Under the pieces are notes generated by a model. That model saw nothing but the letters and a program-made list of their open reading frames with translations. It was not told where the DNA came from and ran no database searches. Source: Elusimicrobiota bacterium (GTDB taxonomy: Bacteria; Elusimicrobiota; Elusimicrobia; FEN-1173; JAKLIF01). From it: a stretch of DNA of 64,000 nucleotides. The DNA is taken from NCBI GenBank assembly GCA_022709755.1, contig JAKLIF010000004.1, positions 124,001 to 188,000 on the forward strand. The letters run 5' to 3'. How positions within the stretch are numbered: the stretch's first letter is position 1; each line of letters begins with the position of its first letter. Shown here one piece after another: positions 45,276-52,929 of this stretch. A program made the position numbers and the translations under genes.

Positions 45276-46679
45276 TTATTCCTGTCCGGAATCCCCTTCC
45301 CCCCCGTCTTCCAGGGGAAGTCTGAGACGGAACTTCGTGCCGGTGGGGCTTGTTTCCAACATCTCCAACCGCCCACGGTGCCATTCCACATACCGTCGGG
45401 CCCGGGCCAGCCCCAGGCCTTTATGATCGTCCTTCGTGGTGAAAAAAGGTTGGAACAACCGGGGCTGCAATCCGACGGGGATCCCCTTCCCGGTGTCCGA
45501 GATATCGATGAACACCTGCTTCTTGTCGGGCGATTTTTCGACTTGGATCCGGACCACGCCGCCTTCCGTCGGCAACGCCTCGAACGCATTGTCGACGAGC
45601 GCTTTCAGCACCCATTCCAACAGGCCGGAATCCCCCATGACCAGCGGGAGCACTTCCGGCACCAGGATCTCCAGGGCGCCTTTATCGAGACGTTCCGTGT
45701 AAAGTTCCGCCGTCAGTTTCTGGATCATGGACGGAATATGGAGCGGTAACCGGTCGGGCTGTTTATGGTGCGTCAGGGTGAGATATTCCTCCAGTGTCCG
45801 GACGACGTTCTGAAGGAACCCGTAGGCCTGGGTGAACCCCTTCCTCAGTTCGTCGGGACCGCCTTTGCGGAGGAGTCTCCACCAGGACTTGACGGTGTCG
45901 GCGGGCACGTGTTCGCCCGTCTCCAAAAGATTGAATTTTTCCAGCGTCAACTGGAGCCGTCCGGAGGCCGACTGGAGTTCCCCCCGGAGTTTCTGGGCGA
46001 CGCCGCGCGCGAAGAGGGCCTCTTCCGCCCAGAGGAGTTCTTCCTTTTGTTCGAGGGCCTCGCGCATCTGCCGCATCAGGCGGATCTGCTGGTCGGCCAG
46101 CTCCCGCTGTTTCTCGCGCGTCAACTGTTCCGTCTGGACGGACATCAGCTTCTGCACGTCGACGATCTCCCGCTCCAAAAGTCCCAGTTCCCGCTGGAGC
46201 CGTCCCTGTTGGTCGGCGAAACCCGACATCTGCTTCTGCCAGTCGGATTCATGGTGCTGTTCCATCTCCTGCAGACGCAGTTCCGCTTTCTTCAAAGTAT
46301 GGCGCAGATCCTCGTTGTGCCGAGCATAGGTCTCCGCCTTCTTCCGGACGGACTCCAGTTCGTCCTTGGATAGGAGGGATTCCTTCTTCAACTCGTGCAT
46401 CTCCTGGGCGAGGCCGATCACGCGGGCCCGCAACTCATGGTCGCCGGTCCCGAGCAGGGAGCGCAAGAGTTCGTTCTCCTCCTGAAAGACCCGTTCGTTG
46501 TTCTCCAGATGCCCGGAGATGTCCTGAAAATATTTTTGGAGCTGCTCGATCTCCCACAGGATGTCCTTGAGGAGGAGTTCCTTCTCCCCGTCGGAGACGC
46601 CCCCGACGGCGAAGACGGCTTTGGCGAGTTTCTCTTTCGCCTGTTGGAGAGCGGATGACCAATCGATCGGCTGACTCAT
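45276..46679 (-). CDS. Coiled-coil histidine-kinase-like ATPase lacking the phosphoacceptor His
   Basis: A 467-residue cytoplasmic protein. Residues 1-220 form an extended coiled coil. A dimerisation-like region follows (ARGVAQKLRGELQSASGRL), with Gln229 where HisKA proteins have His. The HATPase_c domain is intact: N box DNAFEA (363-368), G1 DTGKGIP (395-401), F-box-like LFQPFFTTK, and G2 GLGLARA (421-427). It should bind ATP but probably cannot autophosphorylate at the usual place. Six bases separate it from the pseudo-receiver gene. Confidence 0.85.
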   Translation of the reverse strand: MSQPIDWSSALQQAKEKLAKAVFAVGGVSDGEKELLLKDILWEIEQLQKYFQDISGHLENNERVFQEENELLRSLLGTGDHELRARVIGLAQEMHELKKESLLSKDELESVRKKAETYARHNEDLRHTLKKAELRLQEMEQHHESDWQKQMSGFADQQGRLQRELGLLEREIVDVQKLMSVQTEQLTREKQRELADQQIRLMRQMREALEQKEELLWAEEALFARGVAQKLRGELQSASGRLQLTLEKFNLLETGEHVPADTVKSWWRLLRKGGPDELRKGFTQAYGFLQNVVRTLEEYLTLTHHKQPDRLPLHIPSMIQKLTAELYTERLDKGALEILVPEVLPLVMGDSGLLEWVLKALVDNAFEALPTEGGVVRIQVEKSPDKKQVFIDISDTGKGIPVGLQPRLFQPFFTTKDDHKGLGLARARRYVEWHRGRLEMLETSPTGTKFRLRLPLEDGGEGDSGQE

Positions 46680-46701
46680 CTGAGATTTTCCCTCGTTCGG
46701 A

Positions 46702-48093
46702 CTAGGGTATCAACAATTTGGAACCCGGAACGGGACGGCCCTTCTGAACCTTTCCGGGGTTGGCATCAAAGATCGTCTTCCATTTATCGGGCGTGCCATA
46801 ATATTTCTGGGACAGCGACTGCAGGGAATCGCCGGCCTGCGCCGTGTGGTACCGCGGGCCCGTCTCCTTCTTCTCCTCTTTTTCCGGAGCCCGGTAGACC
46901 GGTCGCGGCGCCGACATCTGCTGGGCCCGGCGGATCTTCTCTTCGGCCTCCTGGACCCTCTCGGCCAGTTCACGGGACCGCATCTCCGATTCGATGGCCC
47001 TGTTCTCCGCCTGGACCGCCCGGTCCTCGGAAGAACGGATGGTCTCCTGGTTCCTCATGCTGGCCCTGGCCAAGTCTTCCTCGGCCAGGCGGCGCGCCTG
47101 TTCCAGGTCCTGGATGGACGATTTCAACCGGGCTTCGGACTCCTGGAGTTGAACGACGCGCCGATCCACCTCTTCGGCCATATCCAGCGCCCTGTCGAAA
47201 TAGAGTTCCGAAAACCGGGCCGCCCGGAACCGGTAAATCAAGGAGATTCGGTACTGCCCTGAATTGTCGTGGAAGCTCTGCGTCGGGACCACATAGGCCA
47301 TATCGAACTGGGCCGGAGAAAAATTGAAGCCGAACCCGAGGGAGACATGGTCGATGCCGTTGTATTGGTAAGCGTTCCCCGCCCGGAGCCGGAGCAGACC
47401 CCGATACAGTCCCAATTCCGCTCCCGTGTGCAGGGCGAAGACGTTCCGGCGGACTTCCACGTCGGCCAGGAACAGCAGGAGGCTCGATTGTTTCCGGCGG
47501 GCCCCCACCACCAGGCGCGGGCCGCGGGGATTCAGATCCCCCAGGAACAGGTCCTTCAACGCCAGCCCGAGGGAATTATTGTCATCGAACGGGATCAGGG
47601 CTCCCATGTCGAAACCGAAACCGAAACTGCTCTTCCCGATGTCGGCGTCCTTCTTTTGTCCTTGTTCCTGACGGAGTTTCAGAGCCCCACCGGCGCGGAC
47701 GGGCCAGGGGAGGATCCCCTGCGTGTTGATGTCCGACGCCACGCCGAAGAAGGTGTCCACCACGTGGACGCCGGGCATGATCGACTGGGCCGTGATGCCG
47801 CCGGCCGCGCCGATCGCCTGCCCCTGAAAACTGGCCGGCTGACCATAAGCGACCTGCCCGTCGGTGATGGCGTTGAGCCCTCCCAACGACATCCGCCCGT
47901 AGTTCAGCGACACTTCGGGCCCCGAGAGACCTGTCAGACCCGCGGGGTTGTAGAAAAGAGTGTTCACATCCTCGTCTTCGGCGATGTAAGCCGTCCCCAA
48001 CGCCAACGGCCTGGCCGCCGACGAAGCGATGGGTTTGGCCCAGCCCGAGACGGGAAGAAGAGACACAATCGCCAAAAATAAAACTTTTTTCAC
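46702..48093 (-). CDS. PorV-like outer-membrane barrel fused to coiled coil and LysM
   Basis: A 463-residue protein: signal peptide (1-19, ending GWA), a PorV/UPF0164-type barrel (about 20-300; ARPLALGTAYIAEDEDVNTLFYNPAGL is diagnostic in style), a coiled coil (about 305-400) and a C-terminal LysM domain (about 415-463, YHTAQAGDSLQSLSQKYYGTPDKWKTIFDANPG in sequence blocks). It would span the outer membrane and reach down to peptidoglycan. First gene of the operon, read from a TTGACA-17-TACTAT promoter. I know of no described family with this exact arrangement. Confidence 0.85.
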   Translation of the reverse strand: MKKVLFLAIVSLLPVSGWAKPIASSAARPLALGTAYIAEDEDVNTLFYNPAGLTGLSGPEVSLNYGRMSLGGLNAITDGQVAYGQPASFQGQAIGAAGGITAQSIMPGVHVVDTFFGVASDINTQGILPWPVRAGGALKLRQEQGQKKDADIGKSSFGFGFDMGALIPFDDNNSLGLALKDLFLGDLNPRGPRLVVGARRKQSSLLLFLADVEVRRNVFALHTGAELGLYRGLLRLRAGNAYQYNGIDHVSLGFGFNFSPAQFDMAYVVPTQSFHDNSGQYRISLIYRFRAARFSELYFDRALDMAEEVDRRVVQLQESEARLKSSIQDLEQARRLAEEDLARASMRNQETIRSSEDRAVQAENRAIESEMRSRELAERVQEAEEKIRRAQQMSAPRPVYRAPEKEEKKETGPRYHTAQAGDSLQSLSQKYYGTPDKWKTIFDANPGKVQKGRPVPGSKLLIP

Positions 48094-48188
48094 AAAACCT
48101 CAAAAACCCCCTCTTCGAGGAAAATAACGAACAACCGAACCGTCCCCTTCGACACAAAAACACTCCGGAAACGGTTGGAATCCCTGTA

Positions 48189-48217
48189 ATAGTAAACCCT
48201 AGTAACAAAATTGTCAA
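48189..48217 (-). promoter_or_regulatory. Promoter of the PorV-LysM signalling operon
   Basis: Minus strand: -35 TTGACA (48217-48212), 17-base spacer, -10 TACTAT (48194-48189). A start near 48182 gives a leader of about 90 bases before ATG 48093. Confidence 0.65.
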
Positions 48218-48256
48218 TATATTTCCAAATGAACCCGGCCGCGCGCGCCGGAACGA

Positions 48257-48285
48257 TTGACACGGCGGGTCCGGCTCGGTAGAAT
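48257..48285 (+). promoter_or_regulatory. Consensus promoter, predicted leaderless start
   Basis: TTGACA (48257-48262), 17-base spacer, TAGAAT (48280-48285). The expected start (about 48292) coincides with ATG 48293, so the mRNA would lack a leader. An earlier ATG at 48284 overlaps the -10 and cannot be used from this promoter. Confidence 0.72.
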
Positions 48286-48292
48286 GAAATCC

Positions 48293-48745
48293 ATGAAAAG
48301 CGCTTCCCGCCGATCCCGGTTCACCTCCTTCCCTCTCCTAGCGCTGTTCGTCTTCACCTTTTCCCCCGCGTTCAGCCAGGGCCCAAAACCCCTGGCGCTG
48401 ACGAAAGGATATTTCCGAATCCAATACCGGCTCACCGTGGAGAACGACAACGTCGTCCGCGCGAAAGACGTGACGGTGCGGCTGACCAACGAACTGAAGA
48501 TACCCAAGAAAGCGTCGGCGAAAGTCCGGGAACACGAGAAGATCCACGTGAGGATCAACCGATGGGGAGCCCACTGGTTGGAAAGCGAGATGGCCAAGTT
48601 CGAATGGACGGGGAAGAAGAAAGGACGCGACAAGATGCGCTTAAAAGAGGCGGAACGCCGGTTCCGCGACGCGTTCAACCGGAACCTGCAAGTCATCCAG
48701 CGGATGCACGACGACTGGGACAAGACCCACCGCATCGGAAGATAA
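48293..48745 (+). CDS. Secreted small protein with HEXXH motif, possibly DUF922-like
   Basis: A 150-residue protein: signal peptide (1-29, TSFPLLALFVFTFSPAFSQ), then a short beta-type segment and a helix with VREHEKIHVRINRWG, a perfect HEXXH zinc-binding motif (HEKIH). It resembles DUF922 predicted secreted zinc proteases in motif and size, but the fit is limited. No third metal ligand is assigned. The preferred start is ATG 48293, matching the promoter at 48257-48285. It stands alone and is divergent from the PorV operon. Confidence 0.75.
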   Translation: MKSASRRSRFTSFPLLALFVFTFSPAFSQGPKPLALTKGYFRIQYRLTVENDNVVRAKDVTVRLTNELKIPKKASAKVREHEKIHVRINRWGAHWLESEMAKFEWTGKKKGRDKMRLKEAERRFRDAFNRNLQVIQRMHDDWDKTHRIGR

Positions 48746-48814
48746 CCCGTAACGGAAAACCCTCCCTTCCCGACGGAAAGGGAGCATCGGAATGACGCGC
48801 GGATCAGCGCGGGA

Positions 48815-48937
48815 TCAAGCGGAGGGGGCTTGGGATGTCGTCCCGGCCATCTTCCGCGCCAGTTTCTGGCGTTTGACGCGCCGCATCCGGCGCTGACGGA
48901 AAATGTGCCGCTGACGTTGCTGTTTGCTTTTTGCCAT
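48815..48937 (-). CDS. 40-residue highly basic peptide
   Basis: MAKSKQQRQRHIFRQRRMRR and following KRQKLARKMAG give an overwhelmingly Arg/Lys/Gln composition, with no acidic residue. This resembles small ribosome- or RNA-associated proteins such as bS22 or AURKAIP1/COX24-like peptides, but I cannot name a family. The gene has its own promoter, GTGACA-17-TAGAAT (48973-48945), positioned for a leaderless mRNA beginning at ATG 48937. It lies antisense to nothing and is convergent with 48293-48745. Confidence 0.7.
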   Translation of the reverse strand: MAKSKQQRQRHIFRQRRMRRVKRQKLARKMAGTTSQAPSA

Positions 48938-48944
48938 GCGGGGG

Positions 48945-48973
48945 ATTCTAACAGAATATGGCGCTCCTGTCAC
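48945..48973 (-). promoter_or_regulatory. Promoter of the 40-residue basic peptide
   Basis: Minus strand: GTGACA (48973-48968), 17-base spacer, TAGAAT (48950-48945). The -10 end is eight bases from the A of ATG 48937, so a leaderless message is expected. Confidence 0.6.
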
Positions 48974-48991
48974 GCGCCGATTGATCCCAAT

Positions 48992-49021
48992 TTGACGGTC
49001 CGATCGAATCGCTGATATAAT
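48992..49021 (+). promoter_or_regulatory. Promoter of lpd-gcv operon, predicted leaderless start
   Basis: TTGACG (48992-48997), 18-base spacer, TATAAT (49016-49021). The start is predicted at 49028, the A of the lpd ATG itself. With no leader there is no space for a glycine riboswitch before lpd. Confidence 0.7.
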
Positions 49022-49027
49022 GGGCCC

Positions 49028-50404
49028 ATGACGAAACCGCAGATCGCCATCCTCGGCGCCGGTCCCGCCGGAGAAGCGGCCGCCAAACAGGGCGCCGTGC
49101 TCGGAGCCGACGTCACCCTCATCGAAAAAGACCAACCCGGCGGTCTCTGCCTGAACCATGGATGCATCCCCTCCAAAATATTGCTGGAGACAGTCCACCT
49201 CGCCCACAAGATGAAGACGGCCTCGGCCTGTTTCGACAACGCCGACGCCCCGCGCCTCCGGTGGACGGAACTCCAGAAACGGAAACAAGACATCATCCTC
49301 AAGATGCGCGACTGGATGAAGAAACACATGTCCCAGGTGGGCGTGCGGCTCACGGCGGGCCGGGCGCGGTTCACCGACTCCCGCACCCTTCGGATCGAGG
49401 GAGACGGGACGACCTCCTCCCTCCCCTTCGACGCGGCGCTGATCGCGACCGGAGGCGAACCGATATTTCCAGAACCCTTCCTCTCCCACCGGAAAGACCT
49501 CCTCGACAGCGCCCGAGCGCTCGACCTGCCGGCCCCCCCGAAAAGCCTCATCGTGGTCGGAGGAGGAGCCATCGGTTGCGAGTTCGCCTGTCTCTTCCAC
49601 GCGCTCGGGAGTTCCGTGTCTCTGATCGAGAAGATGAGCCAGTTGATTCCGGGAGAAGAGACGCGCGTGGTCACCGCCCTGAAGAATTCCTTTTCGAACC
49701 GCGGCATCGACGTCCGGCTGGACACGACGGTCGCCTCGTTGACGCGGGGCACAGACCGCTGGGAGGCCGTCTTGAGCGATGGGACCGTCCTCCGGGCGGA
49801 GCAGATCCTCGTCTCGATCGGCCGACGTCCGACCCTCGATGAACTGGGTCTGGACCTCGCGGGAGTCAAGACCGACCGGGGCCGGATCCTTGTCGACGAT
49901 TTTCTGCGGACCTCCCAACCCCACATCTACGCGGCCGGCGACATCAACGGTCTTTCCCCCTTCGCCCACTCCGCCGCCCGGCAGGGAGAGACGGCCATCC
50001 ACAACGCGGTCCAGGCCCTCCTCGGGAAGACACCAGACCTCAAAACCTATGACAAGGCCTCCACGCCCCGGTGCCTCTACACATGGCCGGAGGTCGCCAG
50101 CGTCGGCGAATACGCGGACGCCATCCAACAGCGGGGCGGCGAGACGAAGGTCCAGCGTTTTTTCTTCCAGGCCTCGCCCAAAGCCATGGCCGAATGGGAG
50201 GAAGAGGGTTTCATCCAGATACTGTCCGACGCGGGAGACGAAGGACGTCTGCGCGGAGCGCAGATCGTCGGCGCCCACGCGACCGAGTTGATCCATATTT
50301 TCTCGACGGCCCTCCGGGCGGGGATGACCCGCCGAGACCTCGGCGCCGTCCTTTTCGCCCATCCGACGCTTTCCGAAGGGATCAAGGAAACGCTGTCCCG
50401 ATGA
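49028..50404 (+). CDS. lpd: Dihydrolipoyl dehydrogenase
   Basis: FAD/NAD flavoprotein (L protein of glycine cleavage), 458 residues. N-terminal ILGAGPAGEAAA, redox disulfide in GGLCLNHGCIPSK (Cys41, Cys46), NAD site VVGGGAIGCEFACLFHALG, FAD site IYAAGDINGLSPFAHSA, and the C-terminal active-site His in HPTLSE. First gene of the operon; lipA overlaps its stop by four bases, and gcvT and gcvH follow. No pyruvate dehydrogenase genes are in the window. Confidence 0.96.
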   Translation: MTKPQIAILGAGPAGEAAAKQGAVLGADVTLIEKDQPGGLCLNHGCIPSKILLETVHLAHKMKTASACFDNADAPRLRWTELQKRKQDIILKMRDWMKKHMSQVGVRLTAGRARFTDSRTLRIEGDGTTSSLPFDAALIATGGEPIFPEPFLSHRKDLLDSARALDLPAPPKSLIVVGGGAIGCEFACLFHALGSSVSLIEKMSQLIPGEETRVVTALKNSFSNRGIDVRLDTTVASLTRGTDRWEAVLSDGTVLRAEQILVSIGRRPTLDELGLDLAGVKTDRGRILVDDFLRTSQPHIYAAGDINGLSPFAHSAARQGETAIHNAVQALLGKTPDLKTYDKASTPRCLYTWPEVASVGEYADAIQQRGGETKVQRFFFQASPKAMAEWEEEGFIQILSDAGDEGRLRGAQIVGAHATELIHIFSTALRAGMTRRDLGAVLFAHPTLSEGIKETLSR

Positions 50405-51315
50405 CCCCCTCCCAGACCCCGGTCCCGGACCTGTCCGATCCGGTCCCCGACGCTCCCCGTTTTCCCCGTTCTTACCGACGACCGATCTCCCTGGGTTCCG
50501 ATTTCGACCACATCCGCCGTCTGATGGCGGACTCCACCGTTTCCACCGTCTGTGCCGAAGCGTTGTGTCCCAACAAGAACGAGTGTTGGTCCAGAGGCCA
50601 TGTCACGTTCCAGATCCTCGGCAAGGTCTGCTCGCGCCATTGCGCCTTCTGCGCCGAGACCTCCGGCGCTCCCGCCACCCCCGATCCCTCTGAACCCGAA
50701 AAATTGGCCGACCTCGCGCTCCGGCTCCGTCTCAAGCACATCGTCATCACGTCCCCCTCGCGGGACGATCTGCCCGACCTCGGCATCGGACATTACATCC
50801 GGTGCCTGACCACGCTCCGAGAAAAAGCGCCGGGGCTCACCGTGGAGATGCTGATCCCCGATTTCCAAGGGAAGGACGACCTGCTCGACCTTCTCTGTCA
50901 GGCCCGTCCCGATGTCCTCAATCACAACCTGGAGACGGTCCAACGGCTGACGCCGACGATCCGGAGCGCCCAGGCCTCCTATCCCCGGTCCTTGGCCGTC
51001 CTGAAGAGGGCGTCGGACCGGGGGCTGAGGACGAAATCCGGGATCATGGTGGGGTTGGGAGAGACCATCGTGGAGGTGTTCCAGACCCTGGCCGACATCC
51101 GGGAACAGGGAGTCGCCTGGATGACCGTCGGGCAATACCTCCCCCCCAGCGCGACGCATGCGCCCCTGTCCCGCTATTATTCCCCCGACGAGTTCGCTAC
51201 GATCCGCCGGAGGGCGCTCGAGATCGGATTTGAGAAAGTGATGGCCCAACCCTATGTCCGCAGTTCCTATCAGGCCGGTTCGTTCGCGGACGGAAAAGAG
51301 ATGCCCCTGTCATGA
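50401..51315 (+). CDS. lipA: Lipoyl synthase
   Basis: Radical SAM enzyme inserting two sulfurs into octanoyl chains. Both cluster motifs are complete: CAEALCPNKNECW (auxiliary cluster) and CSRHCAFC (CxxxCxxC). A late RSSY Ser motif is present (VRSSYQAGS). 304 residues. The start is ATG 50401, overlapping lpd (ATGA), and the stop overlaps gcvT (ATGA). Placement here provides lipoate for GcvH. Confidence 0.97.
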   Translation: MTPSQTPVPDLSDPVPDAPRFPRSYRRPISLGSDFDHIRRLMADSTVSTVCAEALCPNKNECWSRGHVTFQILGKVCSRHCAFCAETSGAPATPDPSEPEKLADLALRLRLKHIVITSPSRDDLPDLGIGHYIRCLTTLREKAPGLTVEMLIPDFQGKDDLLDLLCQARPDVLNHNLETVQRLTPTIRSAQASYPRSLAVLKRASDRGLRTKSGIMVGLGETIVEVFQTLADIREQGVAWMTVGQYLPPSATHAPLSRYYSPDEFATIRRRALEIGFEKVMAQPYVRSSYQAGSFADGKEMPLS

Positions 51316-52490
51316 AGAAAACGCCTTTTCACCCGGAATATGTCCGTCTCGGAGCCCGCATGATCCCGTTCGGCGAATGGGAGATGCCGGTCCAATTCGC
51401 GGGGATCCTCGCGGAACACAACGCCGTCAGGAAGAACGTCGGGCTCTTCGACATCTCCCACATGGGCCAGGTCTGGGTGACGGGATCGGCCTCTTTCGCC
51501 TTCCTGCAGAACCTCCTGAGCAACGACATTTCACGGCTCCAGACCGGCAAAGGCCAATACACCCTGATGTGCCGCCCCGACGGATGCATCGTCGACGACC
51601 TCTACGTCTTCCTCATGGGGACGGACACCTATCTCCTCATCATCAACGCCGGACGGCGGACCGAGGACATGACCTGGATCCTCGACCAAGCGGGTTCCAG
51701 GGCCGGCCTCCGCATCGAGGAGCAGAAGACCAACGCGGGACTGGCGCTGCAGGGACCCCGCGCCGCCGCGATCATGGACAAGCTTGTTCGTTCCGATTAC
51801 CTGGCCGGTTCGGTTCTTTCCTTGAAACGGAACGAGGCCCGCGGTTTCTCCGTCAACCCGCTCCTGAAACCGTCCACGGAGAACAGACCGTCGGACATCA
51901 CACCCGCCTACATCGGTCACGAGACGGTGACGACGATCCCCGACATCGTGGTCTCCCGGACGGGTTACACCGGAGAGGACGGTTTCGAGTTCTTCGGACG
52001 GGCGGAACACCTCTTGGCCCTGCACGACAATTTCCACCACCTGGACGTCCCGCTCTGCGGGTTGGGATGCCGCGACACGCTCCGTCTGGAGATGGGGTAC
52101 CGGCTCTACGGACAGGATCTGGACGAACGACACACGGCGCTCGAATCCGGCCTCCAGTGGGTCGTCAAACTCGACAAGGGCGACTTCATCGGACGGGACG
52201 CTCTCCGACGGGAAAAAGAGTCCGGATCCCGCCGGCGGTTCATCGGGTTCCGGCTGGCCAAGGGCGCGGGCGTCCCCCGGCACGAACACCGGCTCGTCAG
52301 CGGCGGACAGACCGTCGGGATCGTGACCAGCGGATCCTTCTCTCCCTCCCTGGGCGTGGGGATCGGGATGGGATTCGTGGAGAACGCCCTTTTCAAGGAC
52401 AACGCGCCGCTGTCCATCCGGATCCACGACAAAGACGTCCCGACGGAGATCGTCGTCCCTCCGTTCCACAAGCCTCAAACAGTTGTATAA
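51312..52490 (+). CDS. gcvT: Aminomethyltransferase (T protein)
   Basis: Glycine cleavage T protein, 392 residues, transferring the methylene group to tetrahydrofolate with ammonia release. Contains GEWEMPVQFAGILAEHNAVR, FDISHMGQVWVTG, NDISRLQTGKGQYTLM and SRTGYTGEDGFEFF. A four-base overlap couples it to lipA. Its last codons overlap a TATAAT-like box that may feed gcvH separately. Confidence 0.96.
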   Translation: MKKTPFHPEYVRLGARMIPFGEWEMPVQFAGILAEHNAVRKNVGLFDISHMGQVWVTGSASFAFLQNLLSNDISRLQTGKGQYTLMCRPDGCIVDDLYVFLMGTDTYLLIINAGRRTEDMTWILDQAGSRAGLRIEEQKTNAGLALQGPRAAAIMDKLVRSDYLAGSVLSLKRNEARGFSVNPLLKPSTENRPSDITPAYIGHETVTTIPDIVVSRTGYTGEDGFEFFGRAEHLLALHDNFHHLDVPLCGLGCRDTLRLEMGYRLYGQDLDERHTALESGLQWVVKLDKGDFIGRDALRREKESGSRRRFIGFRLAKGAGVPRHEHRLVSGGQTVGIVTSGSFSPSLGVGIGMGFVENALFKDNAPLSIRIHDKDVPTEIVVPPFHKPQTVV

Positions 52491-52535
52491 TACGGTCCGT
52501 ATTCTCGTTTTAAAATCCAGAAAGGAAACCCTCTC

Positions 52536-52916
52536 ATGAGAAACCCAGACACACTCCGGTTCGCCAAAACACACGAATGGATCGACTCCGATGGAACGGT
52601 CGGCATCTCCCAGCACGCCCAGGAAGCCATCACCGACGTGGTCTTCGTGGAAGTCCCCAAACCCGGAAAAGCGGCCCAGCAAGGACAGTCCTGCGCGGCC
52701 GTCGAATCGGTCAAAGCGGCCTTCGACATCTACGCTCCGGTCAACGGAACGGTCTCGGCGGGAAACGCCGCCGTCTCCCAAAACCCGGCCCTGGTCAACA
52801 AGGATCCCTACGGTGACGGATGGCTTTTCAAACTCGACATCTCCGATAAGGCGCAACTCAACCAATTGATGACTCATTCACAATACCAGGATTTCCTCAA
52901 GACGAACCCTCACTGA
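52536..52916 (+). CDS. gcvH: Glycine cleavage H protein
   Basis: A 126-residue lipoyl carrier. The lipoylated lysine is K60 in ESVKAAFDIYAP; the fold markers THEWIDSDGTVGIS and KDPYGDGWLFKLDI are present. AAAGGA precedes ATG 52536 by good spacing. A TATAAT at 52486-52491, inside the gcvT end, with only a weak -35, could give an internal promoter, so H protein may be made in excess of T, as is usual. Confidence 0.97.
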   Translation: MRNPDTLRFAKTHEWIDSDGTVGISQHAQEAITDVVFVEVPKPGKAAQQGQSCAAVESVKAAFDIYAPVNGTVSAGNAAVSQNPALVNKDPYGDGWLFKLDISDKAQLNQLMTHSQYQDFLKTNPH

Positions 52917-52929
52917 CCTTCCGTCCGGG

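Noticed and set aside
48094-49027. Replication origin at the strand-switch near 48 kb
   Set aside because: No cluster of DnaA boxes (TTATCCACA-type), no dnaA or dnaN, and the gap is filled with ordinary promoters.
48990-49027. Glycine riboswitch ahead of the gcv operon
   Set aside because: The promoter at 48992-49021 leaves no leader, and I saw no paired aptamer in the short gap.
48815-50362. A 515-codon minus-strand reading that includes the 40-residue peptide at its end
   Set aside because: Most of it is antisense to lpd and out of family. The real gene is the last 40 codons, supported by a promoter and ATG at 48937.
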